A stretch of DNA of 64,000 nucleotides. It comes from Acidobacteriota bacterium. GTDB taxonomy: Bacteria; Acidobacteriota; Terriglobia; Terriglobales; SCQP01. Numbering within the stretch: the stretch's first letter is position 1; every line of letters starts with the position of its first letter. The translations under genes were made by a program, and so were the position numbers. The notes beneath the pieces are model-generated. The model searched no databases and was not told the DNA's origin. It worked only from the letters and a program-made list of their open reading frames with translations. This document shows, piece by piece, positions 19,625 through 27,950 of the stretch. Location: assembly GCA_004299485.1 (NCBI GenBank), contig SCQP01000020.1:62001-126000 (forward strand). Reading direction: 5' to 3'.

Positions 19625-19630
19625 GTCTCT

Positions 19631-19636
19631 ATTATA
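19631..19636 (-). promoter_or_regulatory. TATAAT box for a leaderless pruA transcript
   Basis: A consensus TATAAT ends 6 bases before the pruA ATG. The weak purine run AGAGA sits where transcription should start, so it cannot serve as a leader ribosome-binding site if the box is used. Confidence 0.55.
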
Positions 19637-19650
19637 AAAGCGGCTGCTCC

Positions 19651-20067
19651 TTACGGAATCAGCACCAGCTCGGGAAAGTAGGCGCGATAGCGCTCCTGGT
19701 CGAGTGTCGCCAGGCGATCGGCGCGCAGTTGCGCGTGCGCCCCGATCACGAAATCCGCAAGCAGGCGCTTAGATTCGCCTCCGCCTGAGCTCCGGCGCTG
19801 CCGGCAATATGCCGAGTACGCTCGCCCCGCCGTCTCCCACGTCGCCGCGCCCGTTTCCGGTTCCATTGCGATTCCCGCTTCCTGGAGGAACGTGGAAAGC
19901 AGATCTCTGCCGGCGCGCGGATGAGCCAGCAGTTCCGCGTAGACAATGCCAGAGATCATCACGGCTCCTTCGGCTGCACAGCGCACGAGGAGCGATTGCA
20001 TGTCGCGAAAGCGCTCATTGCCCGACCAGTACAGCGATAGCACATTGGTGTCTACAGCCGTTCGCAT
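19651..20067 (-). CDS. PIN-domain toxin (VapC-type)
   Basis: The 138-residue product starts TAVDTNVLSLYWSG (first PIN acidic residue Asp5) and has YAELLAH (acidic Glu), a SKRLLADFVIGAHAQLRA block with Asp, and LATLDQERYRAYF near the end, the four-acid PIN nuclease layout of VapC ribonucleases. It lies 2 bp after the AbrB-type antitoxin gene and is surely co-transcribed with it. VapC toxins cut tRNA or rRNA when freed from their antitoxin; the target here is not known. The module sits upstream of pruA. Confidence 0.85.
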   Translation of the reverse strand: MRTAVDTNVLSLYWSGNERFRDMQSLLVRCAAEGAVMISGIVYAELLAHPRAGRDLLSTFLQEAGIAMEPETGAATWETAGRAYSAYCRQRRSSGGGESKRLLADFVIGAHAQLRADRLATLDQERYRAYFPELVLIP

Positions 20068-20069
20068 CT

Positions 20070-20312
20070 TCAGTCCTCGTCACGCATTTCGCGAATCCAA
20101 GCATTGATTTCCTCCTCGCCGCCTGGGAAGTCGCCCAGAATGCCGGCGTACTTCGCCCAGACGCCCTCTTTGTTTTCCCGTGCTGGACGCACTACGATCT
20201 CGCCATGCCGGCGGGCGAACTCGACCTTGTCCCCGGCCTTTACACCCAGCCATTTGCGCACTTCGATCGGGATTGTCACCTGGCCCTTGCTGCTGATTTT
20301 GGCCTTCGGCAT
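20070..20312 (-). CDS. AbrB/MazE-fold antitoxin
   Basis: The 80-residue protein has the SpoVT/AbrB swapped-hairpin DNA-binding domain: AKISSKGQVTIPIEVRKWLGV followed by GDKVEF and EIVVRP, here shortened to the core KGQVTIPIEVR. The C-terminal half (KYAGILGDFPGGEEEIN) should wrap the PIN toxin. AAGGAG lies 8 bases before the ATG. It likely represses its own operon through the GTAAA/TTTAC repeat overlapping the upstream -10 box. Confidence 0.88.
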   Translation of the reverse strand: MPKAKISSKGQVTIPIEVRKWLGVKAGDKVEFARRHGEIVVRPARENKEGVWAKYAGILGDFPGGEEEINAWIREMRDED

Positions 20313-20322
20313 CGCCTACTCC

Positions 20323-20352
20323 TTACCTTGAAGTAAAGAATAGCATCTTTAC
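20323..20352 (-). promoter_or_regulatory. promoter/operator of the AbrB-PIN operon
   Basis: Plus-strand halves GTAAA (20333-20337) and TTTAC (20348-20352) form an inverted repeat around a TATTCT -10 candidate read on the minus strand (20342-20337); a further TTACC lies at 20323-20327. This is a likely binding site for the antitoxin dimer. The same GTAAA/TTTAC halves recur in front of the RHH antitoxin gene at 44554. Confidence 0.4.
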
Positions 20353-20357
20353 CTGGG

Positions 20358-21662
20358 TCAGGCTGCTGCGCGCAGGTGGGCGGGCGGGCTGGCGAGGGTG
20401 CGGGCGAGATTGTAGGCGAAGAGCGTGAAGGCGGTGATTTCGAGGCCGGCGGAAAACGGCAGCCAGCTCCAAGCGATGGGCCACCAGCCGGGATAGGCCA
20501 GCAGTTCGCCGCTGACGCGCAGCAGGCAGCCGATTTCCAGCGACGCCAACGAAATGAACATGAGTGCGGGGCTGTGGAGCAGCTTCATGCCCGCGAAGGC
20601 AGGAAGGACGCGCTGGCCAATGGTAAGAACCATGGTAGCGATGAAGCCGACCGTGAACGCGTGCCGTCCAGCGCCGGTCAGACCGGTGTTGGCGGGCGAG
20701 AAGGCGGACCAGAGGCCGAGAGCGGCGGATACGACCAGCCATCCGTAAGCGAAACGCAAAAACCAGGGAAATGTGGGATGGATATTTTGCGTCTTTGCCT
20801 TGGCAATTGCCGGGCGGAAGATATGTAATCCGGTGACCGCAATCGCGGCTGCCGCTGCCCACAGGAATGCGCCCGGTAGCCACCAGCCGGCGAGCATGGC
20901 GATGGCGCCTGCAGCCAGAATCGGCGCCAGAGCGCGCGGAACCCAATCTCTGGACGGGCGCAGGCCGGCAAAGACAGGCAGCCAGCGGGTCGAAAAACCA
21001 AAGACGAAGGGCGCCAAAAACGCCCAGGTCATCAGCTCGACCATGCGGCGATCCCACCAGGGTGGGAATGCGGCCGAGGCGCCCCATCCGGCCTGATGGA
21101 TCGCGCCGGCGAGGTTCACAACGAGCGTCAGGCCAAAGCCAAGTGCGCCAGTGAGCACCAGCATGACCCAGCCGGGCAATGGCTCGCGCGGCTGGCCAGG
21201 TACGCGCTTGTGGGCTTTGCGGACAGTGGTCTGAAAAATGCCGTAGGCGAAAAGTTCGAGCGCGGCCGACGCGGGCAACAGAAGGCGCCAGTGCCAGTCG
21301 TAGACGCCGGTGAACCAGCGCATGCCGATGGCGCCAGTCCAGACCGCCCAGCAGGTCCAGGCCCAGGCAAAGTTCACACGCGTGCGGTGGCGGCGGGTGA
21401 GCGAATGCAGTCCGATGCCAAGAATGAAGCTGCCCACCCAGCCGTAGACTTCAGCATGGCCGTGAGCTTGCAGCCAGGTGGCGGTGACGGCAAAGGGAGC
21501 GTGCTGCTGGCTGATTGCAAACAGGTTCCAGAGACCGAGAAAGCTGCCCGGGCCAAGGAGATAAACCAGCCCGGAGCTAATGAACGCGGTCAGCAGCCGC
21601 GCCATGCGCTGCTCGTAGCGGCGCAGTTGCTCGGCTGTGGAATCAAGGTTTGCTGTTGCCAT
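20358..21662 (-). CDS. nnrS: NnrS-family haem/copper membrane protein
   Basis: The 434-residue polytopic membrane protein has about twelve hydrophobic segments with conserved histidines and the NnrS-type signatures WLQAHGHAEVYGWVG, RWLPVFAG and GRHAFTVGFIATMVL followed by RVLPAFAG. NnrS proteins are induced by nitric oxide and protect cells against nitrosative stress. I take the ATG at 21662 because it gives a normal soluble N-terminus (MATANLDST); a frame open further upstream overlaps ric. The gene overlaps the end of ric by 20 bp on the same strand, so the pair forms an operon with one Crp/Fnr-type control site upstream. Confidence 0.85.
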   Translation of the reverse strand: MATANLDSTAEQLRRYEQRMARLLTAFISSGLVYLLGPGSFLGLWNLFAISQQHAPFAVTATWLQAHGHAEVYGWVGSFILGIGLHSLTRRHRTRVNFAWAWTCWAVWTGAIGMRWFTGVYDWHWRLLLPASAALELFAYGIFQTTVRKAHKRVPGQPREPLPGWVMLVLTGALGFGLTLVVNLAGAIHQAGWGASAAFPPWWDRRMVELMTWAFLAPFVFGFSTRWLPVFAGLRPSRDWVPRALAPILAAGAIAMLAGWWLPGAFLWAAAAAIAVTGLHIFRPAIAKAKTQNIHPTFPWFLRFAYGWLVVSAALGLWSAFSPANTGLTGAGRHAFTVGFIATMVLTIGQRVLPAFAGMKLLHSPALMFISLASLEIGCLLRVSGELLAYPGWWPIAWSWLPFSAGLEITAFTLFAYNLARTLASPPAHLRAAA

Positions 21663-22356
21663 CGTCAAGCGCGAGGGCGCGCGGGAACAAAATATTGTTC
21701 TCCAAGTGTACGTGTTGACGCATATCGGATTCAAACTCGTCCAGCGCCCGGTACAAGGCGGCGTAAGTGGAGCAGCCATCCGCAGGAACAGCGAACTTGC
21801 CTCCGCTGAAGTTGCGGATTTCGACCAGGGCGCGGCCGGTATCGTCGTGCTCGGTCATCATCATGCGCACGGGCGCGGCCAGGCTGGCATTGCCATTGCC
21901 GCCTTCGGCGCGTGCGATGGCGGGAAACAGGATCAACTCCTCTTTGGCCATGTGCTGCGCCATCTCACTGACCATGGCGGCGAAGGTGCGTTGAATCTGG
22001 CTCAGCTCGGGATGATGGGCGCCATGCGCCGCCACGCACTTCACCAGCCAGCTCTCGATGCGCGGGGTTTCGGAGCGCACGTATTGATGATGCCGCTCGA
22101 CGATGTGCGACATCAGGCTCTGCATCGGCTCCCGCCGCCAGTGCCGGTCCGGCGCTTCGGCGCTATTCTTCTGGGTCTGGTCGGCGATCGCCTGTAGCAC
22201 AACCTTAAGTTCAATGCCCTTGTCCCTGCAGACCTCGCTGAGGCTCTTCTTGCCGCCACAACAGAAGTCAATGCCCATCTGTTCGAATACGCGCGCTGCT
22301 CCGGGTGTTTCAACAGCCAGGTCTCCCACGGATTGGGAAGCCGCTACGGTTGCCAT
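21643..22356 (-). CDS. ric: iron-sulfur cluster repair di-iron protein (Ric/ScdA/YtfE)
   Basis: Repairs Fe-S clusters and proteins damaged by nitric oxide or oxidants. The 237-residue product has the N-terminal ScdA domain (TPGAARVFEQMGIDFCCGGK, with the CCGG motif) and the hemerythrin-like di-iron domain with His/Glu ligands in VERHHQYVR, AHGAHHPELS, HMAKEE, TEHDDTG and HVHLENNILFP. Length and order match YtfE/Ric. The ATG at 22356 has GGAGGG 9 bases upstream; a longer frame from 22449 would run over the operator. It is the first gene of the ric-nnrS pair. Confidence 0.92.
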   Translation of the reverse strand: MATVAASQSVGDLAVETPGAARVFEQMGIDFCCGGKKSLSEVCRDKGIELKVVLQAIADQTQKNSAEAPDRHWRREPMQSLMSHIVERHHQYVRSETPRIESWLVKCVAAHGAHHPELSQIQRTFAAMVSEMAQHMAKEELILFPAIARAEGGNGNASLAAPVRMMMTEHDDTGRALVEIRNFSGGKFAVPADGCSTYAALYRALDEFESDMRQHVHLENNILFPRALALDDGNSKP

Positions 22357-22377
22357 GGCAATTAGCCCTCCGCGACA

Positions 22378-22420
22378 AGAATGGCGCTTGCGTGCGGGTC
22401 GCAATATGACTTCGGTCACA
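22378..22420 (-). promoter_or_regulatory. Crp/Fnr-type operator and promoter of ric-nnrS
   Basis: On the minus strand TGTGAC-CGAA-GTCATA (22420-22405) is a near-perfect palindrome of the DNR/FNR/CRP class. A weak -10 box CATTCT lies at 22383-22378, giving a predicted start near 22371. The palindrome centre is then about 41.5 bp upstream, the classic position for class II activation by Crp/Fnr proteins. A Crp/Fnr-family regulator is encoded at 25319-26005. Confidence 0.55.
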
Positions 22421-22424
22421 AGTG

Positions 22425-25097
22425 CTAGTGCGCCAGCGCGCGCGGCCAATTGGTCACCACCGTTATACCGGTGACCGCGCCGGCGCTGTTGGCGGGTTCG
22501 CCGAGCAGGAACGCTTTGCCGTCTGGAAAGGGTGAGTACAACGCCTGGTAGCCGCCGTAGTAGGCTGAGACCTGGCGGGCGGGCATAGCAAACAGCACTT
22601 GCGGCGCGGAAAAGGCGAAAGCGCCGCTGTGCGCGGGCAGGACGTGGACTTGCATGAGTTGCTGGCCCGATTGGTAGTACAGATCTTTGCCGTCGTGCGA
22701 CCAGATGGGACTGTTGCCGTTTGTGGGCGAAATCTGCCAGCGGCTGCTGTTGGGAGGGTTGGGCATTACGAACACGTCCGCTGCTTCCGGGCGCGCGATC
22801 TCGGTGGAGTAGGCGATCCAGTGCCCGTCAGGTGAAAACTGCCCATAACCGGCGCCGGGCTGGAGCATCTGATCGGGAACGGATGGCCGCCCGGTGGGTG
22901 ACAACGTTCGCAAGTGAAGATCGTAGTGCGACCCGTTCAGAGTGGAAAACAGCAGCAACTTTCCGTTGGGCGACAGGCTATGGGGCGCAGCGTAAAGGGA
23001 CTGCGTCAGTTGTTCGGCGGCGCCAACGCCATCGGTGCGCTTGCGGTACACATCGATCACACCGCCCGGCGCCAAACCGTAATAGAGCCACTGACCATCA
23101 GGCGACCACGCCTGATTTTGGTACTGCCCCGGTGCGAAGGTGAGACGGCGCGGAGCGCCGGTGGCAGCGCTCATCAGCCAGATGGCGTCGGCTTTCGCGT
23201 CGGAATCCACGCGGCTGGCTGAAATCGTCTTGCCATCGGGCGAGAGTGACCAGCCCAGATAGCGTGCGGGCGCGCCGATGGTGCGCATGACTTTTCCGCT
23301 CCGGTCCACGACCACAAGTTGCGTGAGTGGCTGACCGGATTGATCCCAAGCCAGCAGTCCGTTACCCGCGGTGAGCGCCAATGCGCCGGTGGCGCCTGCC
23401 AGTCCCATCGGCATCAGCGGGACAGCCAGCGAGCGTGGTGTGCCGGTTGTCTTGCCGCTGCGCCAGTCGAAGGGTTGTGCCGTCAGGCTGCCATCGAGAG
23501 AATACAGCAGGGATCCGTCGGCGTAGATCACCTGGGATTCTAATTTCGGCACACCGGCAACTACGTGTGGCGTGCTATCGGCCAATGACGCCTCGAGCAG
23601 CGTGCCGTCGTCCTCGTGCGCGTTAAAGCGCAGAAAGATGAAGTGCTTGCCGTCGGGCAAAAACTGTGGCCAGCGGTCCGTGCCGCCTACGGCAGTGCCC
23701 GTACTGGCAGTCGCAGACGTGCCGCCCTGCACCGACATCTTCAGCAGTGATCCCGTGGGTGCGGGCTGATAAACGATCATGTCGCCCGCCCCCCAGGTGG
23801 CGCCGCGAGCAACTTGTACCGGGCTCGACTCCAGCGACTGGACAGCGCCGCTGGCCACATCCATCACCGCCAGACCGGTGCTGGTGAAAAAGCCGAGGCG
23901 CGCGCCATCGCGCGACCAGAACGGCCACTCAGAGCCGATTGTGCCTGGCAGCGGGCGGGCATCGAGCGCACCCATGTGCCGCAACCAGAGTTGATCGACG
24001 CCAGTGCGGTCACCGGCGACGTAAGCCATTTTGGTTCCGTCGGGCGAGAGTGCTAAGCCGCCGCCAGGCAGGTCGCCACCGGTGGGTGCAGGAATGCTGA
24101 AGCGAACCAGGGCTGGAATGGTAGGCGCGGGCGGACGGGCGAAAAAGTAGACCAGCAGGCCGCCAATGACCAGGCCCGCAACGCCTACCGCCGGCGCCCA
24201 CCACCCATGACGGCGGCGGGGCGCGGGCAGCGCGGCCGCCTGCATCGAGGTGGAACCGCCGAGCGCGGCGAGTGCGAATTCGAGATCGCGTGCGGACTGA
24301 AAGCGCGCGGTAGGGTCTTTTTCCAGGCAATGATCGAGCACACGCTGCAAGGCGGGATCGATGACGGCAGCGGCCGCTGGCTCTTCTTTCAGCACCGCCG
24401 ACATGGTTTCGACGGCCGTAGCCTTCTGAAAGGCGCGCCGGCCGGCGACCATTTCGTACAGAATCGCGCCCAGCGCAAACAGATCCGAGCGGGCGTCGGC
24501 GGCTTCGCCGCGCACTTGTTCAGGCGCCATGTAGCCGGCCGTGCCGAGCACCGAGCCGGCGCTGGTTACCTCGCCCGCCGCGACCGTCACGGCATCGTCA
24601 CTGACCGGGGCAGTCACTTTCGCCAGGCCGAAATCGAGAATCTTTGCCTGACCGCCGCGGGTTAGGAAAATGTTTTCCGGCTTGAGGTCGCGATGGACGA
24701 TGCCCCTGGCGTGTGCCGCGGCGAGGCCGCGCGCGACCTGGGCGGCGATTTCGATGGCCTTGCGTGCCGGCAGCGCGGAGGGAGGCGTGAGCCGTTCGCG
24801 CAGCGTTTCGCCCTCGAGCAACTCGGTGACCAGATAGGGCGTGCCCTCGTGAACGCTGAAGTCGTACACGCTCAGAATGTTGGGGTGGTTCAGTTGCCCG
24901 GCCGCGCGCGCCTCGGTCTCGAACCGGCGCAGCCGTTCGGCATCGCGCGCCCACGCTGCGGGCAGGATCTTGATGGCCACTTCGCGGCCGAGGCGCGGAT
25001 CGCGGGCACGGTAGACCTCACCCATGCCGCCGGCGCCGAGCGCGGCGATGATTTCATAGGGGCCAAAGCGGGTTCCCGGGGAGAGCACAAGGGGCAT
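22425..25097 (-). CDS. transmembrane Ser/Thr protein kinase with C-terminal propeller repeats
   Basis: An 890-residue paralogue of the kinase at 14511-17081. Kinase motifs: GAGGMGEVYRARD, VAIKIL (Lys43), GIVHRDLKPENIFL (Asp137), ILDFGLAKV (Asp155), GYMAPEQVRG. A membrane helix (WAPAVGVAGLVIGGLLVYFF) follows at about 300-325. The outer part shows PD40-type blades: LSPDGTKMAYVAG, WSRDGARLGFF, FLPDGKHFIFLRF, LSPDGKTISASR, WSPDGQWLYYG and FSPDGHWIAYS. It should signal an extracytoplasmic cue to cytoplasmic targets by phosphorylation. The ATG at 25097 is the last that keeps the complete glycine-loop region. It ends 5 bp from the ric operator. Confidence 0.9.
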   Translation of the reverse strand: MPLVLSPGTRFGPYEIIAALGAGGMGEVYRARDPRLGREVAIKILPAAWARDAERLRRFETEARAAGQLNHPNILSVYDFSVHEGTPYLVTELLEGETLRERLTPPSALPARKAIEIAAQVARGLAAAHARGIVHRDLKPENIFLTRGGQAKILDFGLAKVTAPVSDDAVTVAAGEVTSAGSVLGTAGYMAPEQVRGEAADARSDLFALGAILYEMVAGRRAFQKATAVETMSAVLKEEPAAAAVIDPALQRVLDHCLEKDPTARFQSARDLEFALAALGGSTSMQAAALPAPRRRHGWWAPAVGVAGLVIGGLLVYFFARPPAPTIPALVRFSIPAPTGGDLPGGGLALSPDGTKMAYVAGDRTGVDQLWLRHMGALDARPLPGTIGSEWPFWSRDGARLGFFTSTGLAVMDVASGAVQSLESSPVQVARGATWGAGDMIVYQPAPTGSLLKMSVQGGTSATASTGTAVGGTDRWPQFLPDGKHFIFLRFNAHEDDGTLLEASLADSTPHVVAGVPKLESQVIYADGSLLYSLDGSLTAQPFDWRSGKTTGTPRSLAVPLMPMGLAGATGALALTAGNGLLAWDQSGQPLTQLVVVDRSGKVMRTIGAPARYLGWSLSPDGKTISASRVDSDAKADAIWLMSAATGAPRRLTFAPGQYQNQAWSPDGQWLYYGLAPGGVIDVYRKRTDGVGAAEQLTQSLYAAPHSLSPNGKLLLFSTLNGSHYDLHLRTLSPTGRPSVPDQMLQPGAGYGQFSPDGHWIAYSTEIARPEAADVFVMPNPPNSSRWQISPTNGNSPIWSHDGKDLYYQSGQQLMQVHVLPAHSGAFAFSAPQVLFAMPARQVSAYYGGYQALYSPFPDGKAFLLGEPANSAGAVTGITVVTNWPRALAH

Positions 25098-25129
25098 TAT
25101 AAGCGGTAAAATGGCGGACGGGCGTGGAG

Positions 25130-25317
25130 ATGGAGCGCGCGATTGCGTTCGTGCTGCAGCAGCAGGCAAGGTTTGAGACCCAGCTCGCGCTGCTTACCGA
25201 AACGCAAGCGGAGTCGGAGCGCCGCTCGCGGCGCTGGATGAACGTCTCGATGCCTTCATTGTCGTGGTCGAGCGCTACATTAGGCGCAACGGCAACGGCG
25301 GCAAGCCCAAATCCTGA
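25130..25317 (+). pseudogene. frameshifted small coiled-coil protein
   Basis: From ATG 25130 (GGAG just upstream) one reads ERAIAFVLQQQARFETQLAL and LTETQAESERR, then the sense is lost. The next frame gives LAALDERLDAFIVVVERYIR and stops TGA at 25315-25317. Joined, this matches a class of small acidobacterial coiled-coil proteins that begin ME.AI.FLL..QA.FE and end DERL.ALI.VVERY. The 188-bp span is one base short of a whole number of codons, so a single-base deletion near 25225-25240 explains it. It is convergent with the Crp/Fnr gene, whose stop begins 2 bp away. Family assignment is from memory of the pattern and is tentative. Confidence 0.5.
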
Positions 25318-25318
25318 C

Positions 25319-26005
25319 TTACAGTTCGTTTTCGGCTTCGTGACGCAGGGCCGCCGGATCAAGCAGTTCGATTTCGCGCGGCTTCAGGTGCACCATACCC
25401 TCGGCCTGAAAGCGGCTGAGATTGCGCGAGACCACTTCGCGCACCGTGCCCAGCGCCAGCGCCAGTTCCTGATGCGTTGCGGTAATGTGCTGGGTGCTGT
25501 CGGCCTGGTCGAGGAGCATGCGAGCCAGGCGCTGGCGCACGCCGCCGAAGGTCACGGCCTCGAGCAGCGACACCAGAATGCGCAGTTTGCGGCCAAAAAC
25601 GGCGAGCGCGGCACAGGCGATCTGGGGATGCTCGCTGCAGAGCTTCAGGAAATCCTTGCGCTCCAGAAAAAGCGCCTCGACTTCGGTATCGGCGCGCACC
25701 GAGGCCGGATAGGGCCCGCCATCGACCAGCGGCACTTCGGCGACGGTCACCGGCGCGTGGTCACGGTGCAGCATCAGCTCGCGGCCGGAGGCGGAAATTT
25801 TGAATACCCGCACGGCGCCGCGAGTAAGCACGAAGACACCGGCGCAGCGGTCACCCTCGTGAAACAAGATTTCACCCGGAGCGTAGTGGTGCAGCACGGA
25901 GCGGTGCGCCAGCGTCAGCAATTGCTCCTCTTCGAGATCAGCAAACAGGGGCACCTGGCGCAGCAGCGGCACCCGCGCGGCGACCGGACTGGCGGAAACG
26001 GACAT
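25319..26005 (-). CDS. Crp/Fnr-family transcription regulator
   Basis: The 228-residue regulator has an N-terminal cyclic-nucleotide-binding-type beta-roll (PGEILFHEGDRCAGVFVLTRG, in part YAPGEILFHEGD) and a C-terminal winged helix with ITATHQELALALGTVREVVS and RNLSRFQAEG as recognition helix region. There are no FNR-type N-terminal cysteines, so it is not an Fe-S FNR; the general form is like DNR/NnrR or CprK-type regulators. The ric-nnrS operator 3.6 kb away is its most likely nearby target (inference). A TACAAT box ends 5 bases before the ATG. Confidence 0.88.
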   Translation of the reverse strand: MSVSASPVAARVPLLRQVPLFADLEEEQLLTLAHRSVLHHYAPGEILFHEGDRCAGVFVLTRGAVRVFKISASGRELMLHRDHAPVTVAEVPLVDGGPYPASVRADTEVEALFLERKDFLKLCSEHPQIACAALAVFGRKLRILVSLLEAVTFGGVRQRLARMLLDQADSTQHITATHQELALALGTVREVVSRNLSRFQAEGMVHLKPREIELLDPAALRHEAENEL

Positions 26006-26010
26006 TCCTT

Positions 26011-26016
26011 ATTGTA
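26011..26016 (-). promoter_or_regulatory. -10-like box close to the Crp/Fnr start codon
   Basis: TACAAT on the minus strand, 5 bases (AAGGA) before the ATG at 26005. AAGGA could serve as a Shine-Dalgarno but touches the start codon, so a leaderless or nearly leaderless mRNA is more likely. Confidence 0.4.
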
Positions 26017-26029
26017 GAGTGGCTTGCCA

Positions 26030-27814
26030 TCAGTCAGCGACGGAGGCGAAATCGGGTTGCGACCAGCGGGCGAAAAAGCCGCCGCTTGCGGCCAGCTCCT
26101 GGGGCGTGCCCGCCTCCAGCAGGCGGCCGTGGCCGACGACAAAAATGCGGTCACAGGGCGCCAGCGTAGCCAGGCGATGAGAAATGATCAGCGCCGTGCG
26201 TCCGGCCAGGGCGGTGCGGAGGGCGTAGTTGAGGGCGGCTTCGCTTTCGGCGTCGAGGTGCGCGCTGGCTTCATCCAGAATCAGGATGCGGGGCTCGCGC
26301 AGCAGGGCGCGGGCAATGGCCAGGCGCTGGCGCTCACCGCCGGAAAGGCGGGTGCCGCGCTCACCCAGATGGGTATCGAGGCCATCGGGTAACTGCCGCA
26401 CGTAGGCTGCGGCCTGGGCAGCTTCGAGCGCACGCCACAACCGCGGCGTGGTGGCCTGTTCGCGGTCGCAGGCGCCGAAGGTCAGATTTTCGGCAATCGT
26501 GCCCTCCAGCAACAAGGGATCCTGCAAAACCACCGCCATCTGGCGCCGCAGCGCGGATGGGGCGATGGTGCGCAGGTCGCGGCCATCGAGCCGGATGGCG
26601 CCGGCAGCAGGTTCATGGAAGCCCAGGAGCAGGTCGACGAGCGTGGTCTTGCCGCCGCCGCTGGGTCCCACGATGGCGATGTGCTCGCCGGCGGCAATGC
26701 GGAAACTCAATGCGTCGATGGTTCTACATGCCTCGGCGCTTTCGTAGCCAAAGCTCACCTGGTCGAATTCGATCTCTCCGCGCAACCGGGGCAAAGATGC
26801 GACAGATGCCGGTAGCGCGGGCGGCTGGGCATCGAGGAAGTCCAGAACCGCGCCCGCAGCGACCCATTGCCGGGCGATGGTGCTGTAGGTGCCGGCCAGG
26901 CCGGCCAGCGGTCCATAGAGCAAGGCGGCGTAGCTGGTGGCCGCAATCCAGGTTCCGGTGGTGATCGATCCGTCCAGCACCAGCCAGAAACCGTAGGCCG
27001 CTACGCTCATGCGGCCGGCGAGGGCGAGGGCATTTTTCAGTTGGCCGAAGGCTTCATCGATCCAGACCAGATGCCACAGGCCCGCGAAAATAGCGCGGGC
27101 ACGCTCCCGATAGGCCTGAATTTCGCTGTCCTCGCCGCCCAGCGACTTCACCGTCTTGATGCCGCTCAGCACCTCGGTGACGCGGCCATAGAGGCGGCTC
27201 CAGCCGGTCTGGACCTGCTCTTCGTGAGCCACCAGGCGACGTGCGCCCGCAACCGTAGTCCAGACGAAAAGGGGCATGGGAGCCAGGCCGACCAAGGCCA
27301 GGCGGGGCGAAAGCCGCCACAGCAGCGCCATCATCAGCAGGAGCGTGATGACGTTGGGGACGAGGGTTTGCAGCAGATTCTGGGTGAGCTCGCCCAAGGC
27401 GGCGACGCCGCGATCGACCCGGGTCAGCACATAGCCGGAGCTGCTGTGTTGATGGAAGCGGAGCGGGCGGCGGTAAAGCCCATCCAGCACCCGCGAGGAG
27501 AGATCAAAGCTGGAATCAAAGCGAACGCGATTGACGACCGCGTTCTGCGCCGTCTGCAGTAGCCGTTGGACAAGCAGCACCAGCGCCAGCAGCGCCATGA
27601 CTTTCAGCCCCGGCCGCCAGACGCGCCGGCCGGCGTGGGCGGCGGCGGCGACCAGTAGGTCGGTCAGAACCTTGAGGAATAGAGGCTCGATGGCGCCCAG
27701 GGCAGCGACGACGCTGCCGAGCAGCAGAGCGGCACCGATCCAGCCTCGGTAAGCCCGAATCAGCTTGATCAGCGCCGCTTTGCGCGGGCGCAACGGAGGA
27801 GAACAGACAGCCAC
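26030..27814 (-). CDS. ABC transporter, fused permease and ATPase (exporter type)
   Basis: The 594-residue half-transporter has six predicted helices (about 1-320) and a nucleotide-binding domain with Walker A GPSGGGKTTLVDLL, Q-loop VLQDPLLLEG, signature LSGGERQRLAIARAL, Walker B ILILDEASAHLD and the H-loop ISHRLATL. It would work as a homodimer in the inner membrane. The type (MsbA/MDR-like) suggests lipid, peptide or drug export; the substrate is not readable. The GTG at 27814 is the furthest plausible start, giving MAVCSPPL; the true start may be slightly later, as no ribosome-binding site is clear. It lies 24 bp upstream of the Crp/Fnr gene on the same strand. Confidence 0.88.
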   Translation of the reverse strand: MAVCSPPLRPRKAALIKLIRAYRGWIGAALLLGSVVAALGAIEPLFLKVLTDLLVAAAAHAGRRVWRPGLKVMALLALVLLVQRLLQTAQNAVVNRVRFDSSFDLSSRVLDGLYRRPLRFHQHSSSGYVLTRVDRGVAALGELTQNLLQTLVPNVITLLLMMALLWRLSPRLALVGLAPMPLFVWTTVAGARRLVAHEEQVQTGWSRLYGRVTEVLSGIKTVKSLGGEDSEIQAYRERARAIFAGLWHLVWIDEAFGQLKNALALAGRMSVAAYGFWLVLDGSITTGTWIAATSYAALLYGPLAGLAGTYSTIARQWVAAGAVLDFLDAQPPALPASVASLPRLRGEIEFDQVSFGYESAEACRTIDALSFRIAAGEHIAIVGPSGGGKTTLVDLLLGFHEPAAGAIRLDGRDLRTIAPSALRRQMAVVLQDPLLLEGTIAENLTFGACDREQATTPRLWRALEAAQAAAYVRQLPDGLDTHLGERGTRLSGGERQRLAIARALLREPRILILDEASAHLDAESEAALNYALRTALAGRTALIISHRLATLAPCDRIFVVGHGRLLEAGTPQELAASGGFFARWSQPDFASVAD

Positions 27815-27950
27815 AGGGACTACACAAACCGGAGCGGACGAATGCTGTCAGTGTGCGGCCCAGTGGCGGGCCGCTGCCATCAGGCATTTCCCTTGCTTTG
27901 CATGTGGAAAATGGATACTCTGACGGCTCAATCGCCTGGAAGAGGACCCT

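Noticed and set aside
25124-26017. 297-codon plus-strand frame as a complete protein
   Set aside because: Only its first about 40 residues look coding (the broken coiled-coil gene); the rest is antisense to the Crp/Fnr regulator.
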